DNA of 64,000 bases, from assembly GCA_030068075.1 (NCBI GenBank), contig CM057827.1, positions 71,872,500-71,936,499 on the forward strand, written 5' to 3'. Within the stretch, counting starts at the first letter, position 1, and the number at the start of each line of letters is the position of its first letter. The notes beneath the pieces were generated by a model. The model was not told the origin of the DNA. It ran no database searches and saw only the letters and a list, made by a program, of their open reading frames with translations. The translations under genes were made by a program, and so were the position numbers. Source of the stretch: Paguma larvata. Taxonomy: Eukaryota > Chordata > Mammalia > Carnivora > Viverridae. Shown here piece by piece: positions 33,619 to 45,511 of this stretch.

Positions 33619-33821
33619 TTATTATTTTAAGTTTGTTCTGAGGGAGAGGAAGCACAAGCAGGGAAGGGGCAGATAGAGAGTGACAGAGTGAATCCCAAGC
33701 AGGCTCCGTGCTGTTAGCACAGAGCCCAACTCAGGACTCAAACTCACGAACCCTGAGATCATGACCTGAGCTGAAATCAAGAGTCAGATGCTTAACTGAC
33801 TGAGCCACCCAGGTGCTCCAG
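33619..33821 (-). mobile_element. Can-SINE, reverse, abutting an L1
   Basis: Lies between target copies cctagcacttta (33,607-33,618) and cttagcacttta (33,822-33,833). Confidence 0.9.
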
Positions 33822-33833
33822 CTTAGCACTTTA

Positions 33834-35152
33834 TTTTTTTTTTAATTTACATCCAAGTTAGTTAGCAGATAGTACAACAATGATTTCAGGAGTAGCTTCC
33901 TTATGCCCCTTACCCATTACCGATTTAGCCCATCCCCCCTCCCACAACCCCTCCAGTAACCCTCTGTTTGTTCTCCATATTTAAGAGTCTCTTATGTTTT
34001 TTCCCCTCCTTGTTTTTATATTATTTTTGTTTCCCTTCCCTTATGTTCAACTGTTTTGTATCTTAAAGTCTTCATATGAGTGAAGTCATATGATATTTGT
34101 CTTTTTCTGACTAATTTCAGTTAGCATAATACCCTCTAGTTCCATCTGCATAGTTGCGAATAGTAAGATTTCATTCTTTTTGATTGCTAAGAAATACTCC
34201 ATTGTATATATATACCACTTCTTTTTTATCCATTCATCCATCCTTGGACATTCGGGTTCTTTCCATACTTTGGCTATTGTTGACAGTACTACTATAAACA
34301 TTGGGGCGCGTGTGCCCCTTCGATATAGCATACCTCTATCCCTTGGATAAATACCTATTAGTGCAATTGCTGGGTCGTAGGGGAGTTCTATTTTTAATTT
34401 TTTGAGGAAACTCCATACTGTTTTCCAGAGCAGCTGCAACAGTTTGCATTCCCACCAGCAGTACAACAGAGATCCTCTTTCTCTGCATCCTCGCCAACAT
34501 CTTTTGTTGCCTGAGTTGTTAATGATAGCCATTCTGACAGGTATGAGGTGGTATCTCAATGTGGTTTTGATTTGTATTTCCCTGATGATGAGTGATGTTG
34601 AGCATTTTTTCATGTGTCGGTTAGCCATCTGGATGTCTTCTTTGGAGAAGTGTCTACTCATGTCTTTTGCCCATTTCTTCACTGGATGATTTGTTTGAGT
34701 GTTGAGTTTGATAAGTTCTTTATAGATTTTGGATACTAACCCTATATCTGATATGTTGTTTGCAAATATCTTCTCCCATTCTGTCAGTTGCCTTTCAGTT
34801 TTGCTGATTGTTTCCTTCACTGTGCAGAAGTTTTTATTTTGAGGAGGTCCCAACAGTTCGCTTTTGCTTTTGTTTCTCTTGCCTCCAGAGATATGTTGAG
34901 GAAGAAGTTACTGAAGCCAAGGTCAAAGAGGTTTTTGCCTGCTTTCTCCTCAAGGATTTTGATGGCTTCCTGTCTTACATTTAGGTCTTTCATCCATTTT
35001 GAGTTTATTTTTGTGTATGGTGTAATAAAGTGTTCCAGGTTCATTTTTCTGCATGTTGCTGTCCAGTTTTCCCAGCACCACTTGCTGAAGAGACTGTCTT
35101 TATTCCATTGGATATTCTTTCCTGCTTTGTCAAACATTAGTTGGCCACCCAA
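33834..35152 (-). mobile_element. 5'-truncated LINE-1, reverse, with long ORF2 C-terminal frame
   Basis: 1.3 kb minus-strand L1. An open stretch of about 255 codons (34,853-34,086) encodes the distal ORF2 region, with a second frame at 35,152-34,817 (around LNVRQEAIKILEEKAGKN), so there is a frameshift near 34,830. A T-rich tail at 33,834 and target copies cttagcacttta at 33,822-33,833 and 35,153-35,164 show standard target-primed insertion. It lacks the ORF1, endonuclease and catalytic reverse transcriptase parts, so it is inert. Confidence 0.92.
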
Positions 35153-35164
35153 CTTAGCACTTTA

Positions 35165-35542
35165 AAAGACAGTGTAGGGGACTAGTTAAGAGCAGATTCT
35201 AAGGATTCTAGGACTGCAAGGATTTGGATCCCAGTTCTGCCACTGACTATGTGACTTTTGGCAAGTTAATCTCTCAGTACCTCAGTTTACTCATCGGAAA
35301 AATGGATGTAAATAATAACTTCTTCATAAATAGGGCCAGGAGTAAGGTGGAGCAAGAGAAGCACCTAGGGCGTGTAAGTGTCCTTGTGTGACCCTGAGTC
35401 AGTGCCTCTTGAATATTGCACCCCAGATGCCTCTCTCACCTCACCTCTAGTCCCAGCCCTTTGTAAATGTTAAATAAGGAAAACGCTTAGAACAGTGCTT
35501 GGTGTGGGGTAAGAGATATATAAATGTAATATAGGCATTAGC

Positions 35543-35575
<33 letters not shown>

Positions 35576-36005
35576 CAGTAGTAGTAGTAGTACTAGTAGC
35601 AGCAGCAACGGCAGCAGCAGTAGTAGTATCATTATTATTAGGAGAGTATTCTGGAGGAAGAGCCACACAGGATCATGAAAAAATTGGTTTCATTAAAAAT
35701 TGTTGACCTTTTGCTTCATCGCACCTCTAAAAGAAAGATGCATCACCAGCAGCTCTACTGGAACCACCCTTGAAAATTTAGCCAAGGTTCTCGCTCTTGC
35801 TACATCTGCTAAAACCGGAATAGTCTGATCCTGAAATATAGCCTCAGTATGTGCAGCCAGGGTTTAGGGCAGTAGCGGAAGCTTATAGGATTCACCCAGG
35901 TGGACTAAGTGAGTTTCCCTGAACGGATTATCCACAACATCTGGCTGATGAAAGAAACAATGCTACCTCTTTGTACACACAATTTTAAAAAAGAAAATAC
36001 TTCCC
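35165..36005. other. Spacer with MIR and an (AGT/AGC)n microsatellite
   Basis: 35,170-35,330 is a MIR ('ggatcccagttctgccactgactatgt' region, 'cctcagtttactcatc'). 35,545-35,640 is a trinucleotide repeat, mostly AGT with AGC and ATT variants. The long reverse frame of leucines across it is an artefact of the repeat. Confidence 0.7.
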
Positions 36006-36478
36006 AGGTGCCTGGTTGGCTTAGTCAGTAGAGCATGTGCCCGTCATCTCGGGGCTGTGATTTCAAGCTCCACCTTGGGTGTGGAGCCTACTTTAAAAAT
36101 ATATGGTTTGTTTTCCTTCAGTTATATAAAAGTATTCATGCTTTGAACTTCTTACTATAGCACTCTGCTAAACGCTGTGAACAGCGCAAAACAAATACAA
36201 TGAGTTCTCTATGCCTGAGGAACTCCCTGGGCAGCCCCAGAAACAGATATGGGCTCTACCTTTGATAAAAGATAAACTATAGTGGAGCGCCTGGGTGGCT
36301 CAGTCAGTTGAGCGTCTGACTCTTGATCTCAACAGTTTGTAAGATTGAGCCCCAAGTCAGGCTCTGTGATGACAGCACAGAATCTTCTTGGGATTCTCTC
36401 TCTGCCTCTCCCCCACTTGCTGGCACACACGCTCTCTCTCTCTCAAAATAAATAAGTAAACTTTAAAAAACAAAAAGT
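36006..36478 (+). mobile_element. Short Can-SINE (36,006-36,108) and long Can-SINE (36,284-36,478)
   Basis: Two independent plus-strand copies with about 175 bp of single-copy DNA between them. The long one starts gcgcctgggtggctcagtca. Confidence 0.85.
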
Positions 36479-37118
36479 GCAGAGAAGCCTTGACCTCCCC
36501 TCTGACTGGAATGACTGTTTAGAGTGACAAAACTAATATACATTGTCAAGAGCAGCAAAAAAATGTTACATGTTAGATTATGGCCAGAGCACTAAATGTA
36601 CTGCAGCCTTCCACAGAGGTTGGAGTAGTCAGGGAGGGACGTTAGGAGGTACAGAGGTGGCAGGGAATGTGGGACCAAGAGGAACCCGGCCAAACTACAG
36701 CAGAGGGAGGAAGAGGCAGGGGGTGGGAAGGCTGAGGCCTCAGGAATGAGAGATGAATACTCATTATTACTGACTGTAATAGCAATTTGAGACCACTGAC
36801 AGATGTGGGACAGACGAGGGATGTGATGCAAGTGGCATTTAACAGTTTGTAGGATGGAATAGAGTGAAGGTGCTGGAGAAGGGCAGCCTGAAAGTGAGTA
36901 AATGGGGGTCCAGAGAGTTAGAGGCGATTCTCCAGAGTGTAGTGCTAACGAGCTAGACAAGAGAGTGCCTATGGAAATGGAATATTTCCACAAGATTTGA
37001 TGAAATATAAATATGAGAAGTATTTTTAATAGAAGGTTTTACCTTTTTTGTTGTTTTGGTGTTTTTCCTGGGGTTTTTACTTTTGTTTTTGCTTTTGTTT
37101 TTAAGAAAGAAGGACAGT
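36479..37118. other. Single-copy spacer
   Basis: Purine-rich stretch. A 133-codon open frame on the minus strand (36,993-36,592) has no recognisable domain, and I do not accept it as a gene. Confidence 0.4.
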
Positions 37119-37567
37119 TGGGGCACCTGGGTGGCTCAGTTGGTTGAGTGACTTTGGGTCAGGTCATGATCTTGCAGTTTATGTGTTTGAGCCCCATCTC
37201 AGGTTCTGTGCTTTCAGCTCATAGCCTGGAGCCCGTTTCAGATTCTGTCTCTCCCTCTCTGCCCCTCTGTTGCTTGCGCTCTCTCCCTGTCTCAAAAATA
37301 AATAAACATTAAAAAAATTTTAATATGAAAGACAGAAAGAACGAACAGTGGAAGTAAAGCCTGATTAATTAATAGAACAATAGGGACACCTGGGTGACTC
37401 AGTTGGTTAAGTGTCTGACTTCACCTCAAGTCATGATCTCAAGGTTCATGAGTTCGAGCCCCAGTATGAGGGTAGGAGGGCTCTGCTATCGGCATGGAGT
37501 CCCCTTCAGACCCTCTGTCTCCCTACCTCTGCCCCTCCCTCTCAAAAATTAAATAAACATATAATAG
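37119..37567 (+). mobile_element. Two plus-strand Can-SINEs (37,119-37,325; 37,383-37,567)
   Basis: Heads ggggcacctgggtggctcag and gggacacctgggtgactcag. The second has a shortened body. Confidence 0.85.
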
Positions 37568-37857
37568 AACAGGAGTATCTTCTACAGGGGAGGTAAGGTT
37601 GAGGGGCAGAGATACTTTAAGAAAGAAAATAATTAAGTGTGGCTTATATGCTGATATGTGGATTGGAATAGCAAATCATTCTTTGAGATCAGTCCCCACC
37701 CTTCCCATCAGAGAGACTCAAGACTTTTGTCCAGCTTGACACCCATGGTGATGAAGACTCAGATACTAAAGTCTGAGGTGTTTCTATAATGCCACCAGAC
37801 CCTCCCAGTAGAGTAAGAAACCATCATACATTCCTTGACTCAAGATAATGCCCAGAG

Positions 37858-38317
37858 GGGCACCTGAGTGGCTCAGATGGTTAAGTATTCGACTTTGGCT
37901 CAGGTCAAGATCTCATGGTTTGTGGGTTCGAGCCCTACTTAAGGCTCTGTTGTTGACAGGTCAGAGCCTGGAGCCTGCTTCAGATTCTGTCTCCCTCTTT
38001 CTCTGCCCCTCTCCTGCTTACCTCGTGCTCTTTCTCTCTCTCAAAAATAAGTAAACATTGGGGCACTTGGGTGGCTCAGTCGGTTAAGCATCTGACTTCA
38101 GCCCAGGTCATGATCTCATGGTTCATGGGTTCAAGTCCAGCGTTGGGCTCTGGGCTGACATCTTGGAGCCTGGAGCCTGCTTCCAATTCAATGTCTCCTT
38201 CTCTATCTCTGCCCCTCCTGTGCTCATGTTCTTTCTCTCTCTTCTCTCCTCTCTCTCTCAAAAATAAACATTAAAAATTTTTAATAAAAAGAAATAAAGA
38301 TTTAAAATTTTTTTAAA
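37858..38317 (+). mobile_element. Can-SINE dimer inside one target-site duplication
   Basis: Two long copies in the same orientation (37,858-38,058; 38,059-38,317). The pair, not each copy, is bounded by aagataatgcccagag at 37,842-37,857 and 38,318-38,333. No target copy lies between them, unlike the stacks elsewhere in the window. Confidence 0.88.
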
Positions 38318-38333
38318 AAGATAATGCCCAGAG

Positions 38334-39290
38334 CTTTGCTAAAAGGGAAGTAGTGTCACCACCTAGACTCCGAGATCTGACCTTTGTTGCCCACCTGCTT
38401 GTATTCACTCACTTTTATCCCACATTTTCCCTCAAGCTCTTCTTTCCAGCTTATCTCTTAATTCAGGCAAATGGAAACAGAAGCCACCTCCCAGTGATAG
38501 TGACTGCCCTGGCAAGACCTCCAGCCAGTCCAGACCACCTCGATCAGTTGAGTGTAACCCCCTAAACTCCTGCAAATGCAGATGGACAATGGAGTGACCT
38601 CTAGAATGATCAACATTCTACTACCGTTACTTTATGATAATACTAAAATCTCCACCCATGGAGGAGCACAAGCCTCATTTACATACCATACAAAATATAT
38701 AGAGAGAGACATGATCCTTAAGGCGCATGTGCAGCCTTACACCTTCCTCTACATAGGATGACAGGGCTTCTTTATCTGAATATTCATAAGGGTACCTAGG
38801 TGGCTTAGTCAGTTGATTCACCAACTCTCGATTTCAGCTCAGGTCATGATCTCATGGTTTATGGGATCAAGCTCCATTCTGGGCTCTGTGCTGAGCCTGG
38901 AGTCTACTTAAGATTTTCTTTTCCTCTCTCTCTCTCTCTCTCTGCCACCCTTCCACACACATGTGTGCGTGTGTGTGCACATGCGCTCTCTCTCTCTCTC
39001 AATAAATGAATAAATAAATATTTTAAAAAAGATTCTCTTTCTCTCCCTCCCTCTGCCCATCTCCCCTACCCACTCCCTCCCCCTCTCTCAAAAATAAAAA
39101 TAAATATTAAATAAATAAGTATTCATCCTAACCCTAAATAAAAGGAACCCGTTCACCCTTGCTCATGAAGTCATGGCTTTCAAAGTTATTCCCCATGATC
39201 TCCTTATTTGCTGCAAATAAAGTTTACTTTGTGCAACAACTCCACCTGGTGTATCTGTGACTCACAAGGGAGTGAACTCATGTTGGTTCA
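38334..39290 (+). mobile_element. Possible LTR, interrupted by a Can-SINE (38,788-39,115)
   Basis: The right part (39,116-39,290) ends with a TATA-poor, polyadenylation-signal-bearing stretch (gcaaataaagtttactttgt) followed by ctccacctggtgtatctgtg, reminiscent of retroviral LTR R-U5 ends. The SINE carries a CT tract and a second CT/A-rich block. LTR assignment is tentative and no internal region is present. Confidence 0.35.
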
Positions 39291-39673
39291 GTTATAGTAC
39301 TGTGTCTTCAGTATTGATTCAGATTATATTGACTTAACTAATTAATAATGATAATAATAAATTACCCTGAGATATGTGCTTACTTAATAGATCAACATGC
39401 ATAGGAACCAGCAGGCCCACACCTCTTACTGGTAAAAAAAAAATTGGAGTTAAAGGGCTCAGAAGATGTTAACTAACTGGGACTTAAATAAAATTAAAAT
39501 GACTAAGTCAATAAATAAATAACATATACAGAAAAAATTTAAAAAATAGGAGTTGCGGAATTATACCAAGTAAAATTTGAGTCCAAGAAACCCACTCACT
39601 AACCACAATGTGACCTTGGGAAAATTATATGAATTCTTACAATCTCTGCTATAAAGAATAAACAAAATTACTT
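39291..39673. other. AT-rich spacer
   Basis: About 380 bp; nothing recognised. Confidence 0.4.
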
Positions 39674-39769
39674 GGAAGGAAGGAAGGAAGGAAGGAAGGA
39701 AGGAAGGAAGGAAGGAAGGAAGGAAGGAAGGAAGGAAGGGAGGGAGGGAGGGAGGGAGGGAGGGAGGAA
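39674..39769 (+). repeat. (GGAA)n followed by (GGGA)n microsatellite
   Basis: About 16 uninterrupted GGAA units, then about 7 GGGA units, then degenerate GA-rich sequence. Confidence 0.95.
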
Positions 39770-39810
39770 GAGAGAAAGAAAGGGAGAAAGAAAGCAAGCA
39801 CTCAGAAGTT

Positions 39811-40044
39811 TGGGGCACCTGTCTTTCTCGGCCAGTAGAGCATGCCACTCTTGATCTCAGAATTTTAAGTTTGAGCCCCACGTTGGGTGTAGAGATTACT
39901 TAAAAATAAAATCTTTAGGGGCAACTGCGTGGCTCAGAAAGTTAAGCAGCTGACTTCAGCTCAGGTTGTGATCTCACAGTTCATGAGTTCAAGCCCCGCA
40001 TCCTGACAGCTCAAAGCCTGGAGCCTGCTTCAGATTCTGTGTCT

Positions 40045-40101
<57 letters not shown>

Positions 40102-40682
40102 CCTCTCCTCCTCATCCTCACTCTCTCTCACACAAAAATAAATAAACATTTTAAACATTTTTTAGGGGTGCCTGGGTAGCTCAGTTGGCTGAGTGGCCGA
40201 CTTCAGCTCAGGTCATGATCTCACGTCTGTGAGTTCTAGCCCCATGTCGGGCTCTGTGCTGATGGCTCATCAGAGCCTGGAGCCTGCTTCAGATTCTGTA
40301 TCTCCCTCTCTCTCTGCCCTTCCTCTGCTCATGCTCTGTCTCTATGTCTCTCAAAAATAAATAAACATTAAAAAAAAAAAGAATTAAACATTTTTTAAAT
40401 AAAATCTTTAAAAAAAGAACTCAAGATTGAATTTTATTTTTTTTAATTTTTAATTTTTTTTTTAATCATGAGATCATGACCTGAGCCAAAGTCAGATGCT
40501 TAACTGACTAAGCCACCCAGGAGCCCCTCATGATTGAATTTTTAAAATTCCAGGGACACCTGGCTGGCTCTGTCAGTAGAGCAGACAACTCTTGATTTCG
40601 GGGTCGTGAATTCGAGCCCCACAATGGGTATAGAGATTACTTAAAAATAAAATATTTAAAAATTAAAAATAATTTTTAAAAG
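39811..40682. mobile_element. Cluster of five Can-SINE sequences
   Basis: Short plus copy 39,811-39,917; long plus copy 39,918-40,163 with a (CT)n of about 24 units (40,050-40,098); long plus copy 40,165-40,385; reverse fragment of the head only at 40,430-40,530; short plus copy 40,553-40,682. They sit in each other's A-rich tails. Confidence 0.85.
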
Positions 40683-42960
40683 ATACTCCAGAAGCTGGAG
40701 CCTTACTCAGTCCACTGGCAGGTCAGGAATGGAGGAGAGGATCCATGAAGACCCTAGTCTTGAGGTACTTTCCTGTGTACTGTGAAAGGAAATATCCAGA
40801 CTAACTAGAACTTCAAGTTTTATCTCTCTTACATAATTTCCTTCTGAAGTTGCCCTAATTTTCCAGTTGAGAAAATCACTGTTCCTCTGGTGTACCTGTA
40901 CTGGGAAGGCTGAGGAAAGCAAGAACAGGAGGAAAAAGATAGATTTGCCCTTCTCTATTTCCTTCCAGCTCCTGAAGAGAAAAGGTAACAGCCTATTGGG
41001 GACAGAGGGTGCCTCACTAGAGGCAGCAGGAAGAATCACTGCCTTGGAAGGAGAGAAGATATATCAAAAAGCCAGTAGAATAAACATTCTTGTTTCCCTG
41101 TATAAGCTGGTGAAGGCTACCCACTAGAAGACAAAGGAAAGAGAAGAGCACCGTCCAACTCCAAGATTACGCTGAATTTGTATTTGCAAAACATTCGAGG
41201 AAGAAGGATCTGCTGTGGAATTGGAAGACATGAGACTAGACCTCAAATACATATTTGGAATGGCTGCAAAAAACAAAACAAAACAAACAAAAAACCTGAA
41301 GCATCACCTTGAAGATGAACTTTATATATGTTTAAAATATATGTGAGAAGGAGCAAGTACTCAATGCATCACAGCTAAAACCTTCCTAGGAGTGGCGCCT
41401 GCGTGTTAGATCTTTGCAGCCTCTTGGTTTTGCAGCACCTGCATTTGCAGGCTCTCACTCATTACGCTCTTCTTAATGGTAATTTGGCACTTCTACCACC
41501 AGGTGGAGATGTCCCACCGCTTTTCACTTACTATCCACGAGAAGAGAGGCTCTCAAGAAATTGGGGGATGGGGGAAGGGTCAGGTTCTTTCGTTCCACTA
41601 GTTATACAAATAAGCACTTGCCTTCATGCCCAAGAGCGAAAAGAATTTGGAGGGTGAGCATAAAAGGTCAGGCGGTGGCTGCCTCTTCCTCTCTTTTTGT
41701 TTTCTTAGTCCTTTGGTTTCCATGGGGATCTGTGTTTGAGCAGCAACTCAGAAGCCATTGACTGCCCCCTCAAAGCTTGGGGCTGAGCCCAGAGACGGGC
41801 TGTGAAGAACAGCGGGAGTTAGAACGGGTGCAAAGAAAGAGAAGATTTATTTGGTAAATTTGGACAGCAAAAGATGAGGACAGGTACAGGAGGAGTGATG
41901 AGGTGGAATGAGATGCATAGAGGAATGTAAAAGGCAGACAGTGTTTTAGTTTAAATAAAACTTGGGGACATTAATATATTTTCAAAACCTCTTCCAAGCA
42001 AGTGTACTTTGTCTTCTCATCATAGATTATCTTTGGACACATTCCAAGCCCTGAATATTACCAGGTCCTCTCCTGTCTCTATCCAAAATCATGACTGCAG
42101 ACAAGTGCCAGCCCCTGCCTCGGGTTCTTCTCTTGTGTCCTATTCCCAAAACCCTCTGGAGCAAGAGACGAGAATTTCGGGAAAAGATCAGGCAGGGTAT
42201 AGTGTGAGGCACGTAGTAAGTTCTCAAGAATATATTTGTCAAGTGAATGATTAAATAAATGAGCAATAAAAATAGGATGACCTTGACTAATCTTTCTTAG
42301 TTCAAGGTGGAAAGAAGACAAACTAAGGACAAAGATAAAAATATTGTCTTTTTTTCTCATCAAATTCTCGAGGATGTAAATGTCCTCATTCAAAGATTGA
42401 TGATGGTATTTTGTTGTTGTTCTGCTTAAATCAGAGGTTTTCCACATTTGCATTACTAACAATCATTTCTAAGAGTATTTGCATTTCCGTCAGCTTGGGC
42501 CAGTATCCAGTATCCATTCACAGATAGCGGTTCATCTACATATGAACAGCCTTCTACCTAGTGATTGAATCTAGTCTTCCCTCCGGTTCCCTTCCCCACC
42601 AGCCCCACCCTTCCTCCTCACTTTCTCTCCCATTATCCATTTTAATTACTACTTTTCCTAATTATCTAATGTATTTGCTTGCCTTTCTATTGCTTGTCAC
42701 CTCCCACAGGTAACCCCAAAGCTCCTTGCTGCCTGCTTCACAGAGACTTCTACTTTAAATTTCAGAGTCTAAATGTTCAAGTCTTACCTTTTTTCAAAAA
42801 CTCTAATTTAAATGAATTCTTCCTGGTCCTGGAGAGTCTCCCGCTCTCCAAATGGAATGACCTTTCCTTCTTCTGACTGCGGACAGGTTTGATCCGCAAC
42901 TCTCATAGAACTCAGCACTTGCTACCTATAAGGTCGGCGTAATAATATTAGCGGTCAAAT
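40683..42960. other. Single-copy stretch between the OR and SALL2 domains
   Basis: No Can-SINE or young L1 for over 2 kb, continuing to 44.96 kb. Contains a CTCF-like motif at 41,496-41,510. No open frame shows a recognisable domain. Confidence 0.45.
41496..41510 (+). promoter_or_regulatory. Candidate CTCF-binding motif
   Basis: CCACCAGGTGGAGAT agrees with the CTCF core CCASYAGRKGGCRSY at 13 of 15 positions by eye. Located between the OR/TRA side and SALL2. Confidence 0.35.
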
Positions 42961-42964
42961 GTAG

Positions 42965-43385
42965 TGAGCTTGAAAGATTGGCCAGGCACTGGCACAAATT
43001 CTTTAACTGAGTTTTGTTAAATCTCCACCCCAATCTTATGAAGTAGATACCATGAACTTCATTTTTATATGAGGGTACTGAGGCTCAGAAAAGTTAAGTA
43101 AAATGCCCAAAGTCATGCAGTTGATAGGTGGTGAAGACACTTTACACCAAAGAGTCACAGAGAATCCACAGATTCTTTGGAGCACAGACTTGTTATAAGA
43201 TAAATGTGTTAGAACCTCAGTTCCATAATTTACAACCACATGACGCTCAGCAAATTACTAATCTCTCTAAACCTCAATTTCCTAACTGGTAAGAGAATGA
43301 TAATATCCACCTCACAAGATTACTGAGCCTCATGTAGCCTCTTCACAAAGAAGTGGCCCATAAAGAGTCTATTAATATTACGTGC
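42965..43385 (+). repeat. Two MIR elements
   Basis: 42,965-43,140: 'gaggctcagaaaagttaagt' and 'aaagtcatgcagttgatagg'. 43,210-43,385: 'aaacctcaatttcctaactgg'-type core (shortened here) and 'tccacctcacaagattactg'. Confidence 0.7.
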
Positions 43386-43512
43386 TTACCTGTTTCATCC
43401 CTTATGCCAAATTAACACTCCTTCAAGAAGGACCTGTTTTTGTTTTTATTTTTTGCGTTTATAACCTCTAGCACAGTGCTTTACATATAATAACTAACCA
43501 CAGACATTTGCT

Positions 43513-43577
43513 GGATGGATGGATAGATGGATGGATGGATGGATGGATGGATGGATGGATGGATGGATGGATAGATG
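43513..43577 (+). repeat. (GGAT)n microsatellite
   Basis: About 15 GGAT/AGAT units. Confidence 0.95.
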
Positions 43578-44162
43578 TGTGGCAAGATTTTTTATCTCAA
43601 TACCCAGGGTTCGTTGTCTTGTCACTTTGAAGAATGAAGAGGTGGACACAAAATGAGCAGCAGGCAAAAGTTTATTAGAATCCAAGATCAGAAAGTAAGA
43701 AGAGTAGTAAAGCTCTCTTTGCAGAGAGAGGATTTTCTAAAGGGAATGCCTGCAGCTATAGGCAAGTATCCTTGTTTTATAAGATTCTGGTCAGCCTCTT
43801 TCCCTTCCCCCTCATTCCTTCTTAGGCTCTGCCCTTATTGGCTGGATAACTCTAGGTGTTGGGTTGTCCATTCTTGATTAGATCGACTCCATTGTATGAG
43901 GACAGACTGGTCATACTGTCCCTCATACAGCATAAGTTTTATGGTTTACTTTTTTTTAGTTAGGTATTTTGATTGTCAAATCCCTGAGGGGAACCTGAGC
44001 GGGAGTAGGTGGTGTCCGTTACATTCTCAAGAGGCCCTTACTCTAGAAGGGGGTTGCTGTAGTCAACACTCTCAGCATTGTTACAAAATAGGTGTCCTTC
44101 CCCACCCAGGACCTCAGGTCCTAATCTTTCTCTCTCTGCCTATTTTATCCTATCTTTTCCCT

Positions 44163-44209
44163 ATCATGGATGGATGGATGGATGGATGGATGGATGGATG
44201 AATGAATGG
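44163..44209 (+). repeat. (GGAT)n microsatellite, second array
   Basis: About 10 units, ending in GAAT variants. Same motif as the array 590 bp to the left. Confidence 0.95.
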
Positions 44210-44963
44210 TGGTTGAAAAGACAGAGGGAAGGAAGAATAGAGGGACGGATAATTTATTGCCTGTGTACAATCAGTCCAAATCAATCTCCCTTCTTCCCAT
44301 GGAACTTTTATGAGGCTTCTCCAAAATTTTCTCACATTGTATTATATTTCTCTGTTTAACATTGCCCCTCTTTTCAAGAAGAGGCAAGACCCATGTCTTA
44401 TTTACCTTTGTAACCCCAGTATCACAGTTCTCTTGTGTCTCTCTTGATATGGTCATGAGTGTGATTTTGCATTAAGAAAAGTATATACTTTTTATTCTAC
44501 TTGCACCCTGAATGCAGGCCTAGTGTCTGAAATATGAAATGCGTTTGATAAATGTTTGTTCAGAGTATAATTAATTGAAAGACTTAGCTTGGTCCTGTGT
44601 CTCAGAAGAAGGAAAGGATTTCTCTGGTCTGGGCTTGGATTTAAATCCTGAGGTGATTTTGCCATCTGGAGATAACAGAATCATAAACCTATAAGCTGCT
44701 TTGGTTTTTGACTGGACTTACTCCTGGAGGTCACAGAGATCAGCAGGTCTGAGGGTTGTTGATGGATTTTAATATTTAAATTAATTTAACCCAAGTTAAA
44801 TTTCAATATGTAAATTGAATTATAATTACATTAAGGTCCACAAAAGAAAGAGACAAACAACAATGTAAAGAATGCAGTCATTCAAACTCTGGCATTCCAC
44901 TCGATGAGCCCAGAGTGAGTCTCAGGTGTCTTGTCCCTTTCTAATATGAGTGTGATTTTATAT
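44210..44963. other. Single-copy spacer
   Basis: No gene or young repeat recognised. Confidence 0.35.
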
Positions 44964-44978
44964 TAAAAGTGCATATTA

Positions 44979-45511
44979 CAGGCATCTGAATGGCTCAGTT
45001 GGTTGAGTGTCTGACTTCAGCTCAAGACATAATCTCATAGTTTGTGAGTTCGAGCCCCGCATTGGGCTCTGTGCTCACAGTTCAGAGCCTGGAACCTGCT
45101 TCAGATTCTGTGTCTCCCCCTCTCTCTGACCCTCTCCTGCTTGTGTGTGTGTGCTCTCTCTCTCTCTCTCAAAATAAACATTAAAGATTTTAAATAAATA
45201 AATAAAAGTGCATATTAGGGGTACCTGGGTGGCTCAGTCAGTTGAGTGTCTGACTCTTGATTTCAGCTCAGGTCATGATCCGAGGGTCTTGGGATTGAGC
45301 CCCGAGTCAGGCTCCACGCTGAGAATCTGCTTAAGATTCTCTCCCTCTCTCTCTCTCTCCCCTCTGCCCTTCTCCTCTGCTGACTCTCTCTCTCTAAAAA
45401 AAAATCTTTAAAAATATATATAGAAGTATACAGATGCCTGGCTGGCTCAGTCAGTAGAGCATGCAACTCTTAATCTTGAGATCATGAGTTCAGGCTCCAT
45501 GTTGGGCACAG

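Noticed and set aside
34086..34853. 255-codon minus-strand open frame
   Set aside because: It is the C-terminal part of L1 ORF2 in a truncated insertion with target-site duplications, not a host gene.
35545..35640. Leucine-rich minus-strand frame
   Set aside because: Direct translation of an AGT/AGC trinucleotide repeat.
43513..43577. Tandem repeats considered as a CRISPR-like array
   Set aside because: Simple tetranucleotide microsatellite without spacers, in a mammalian genome.
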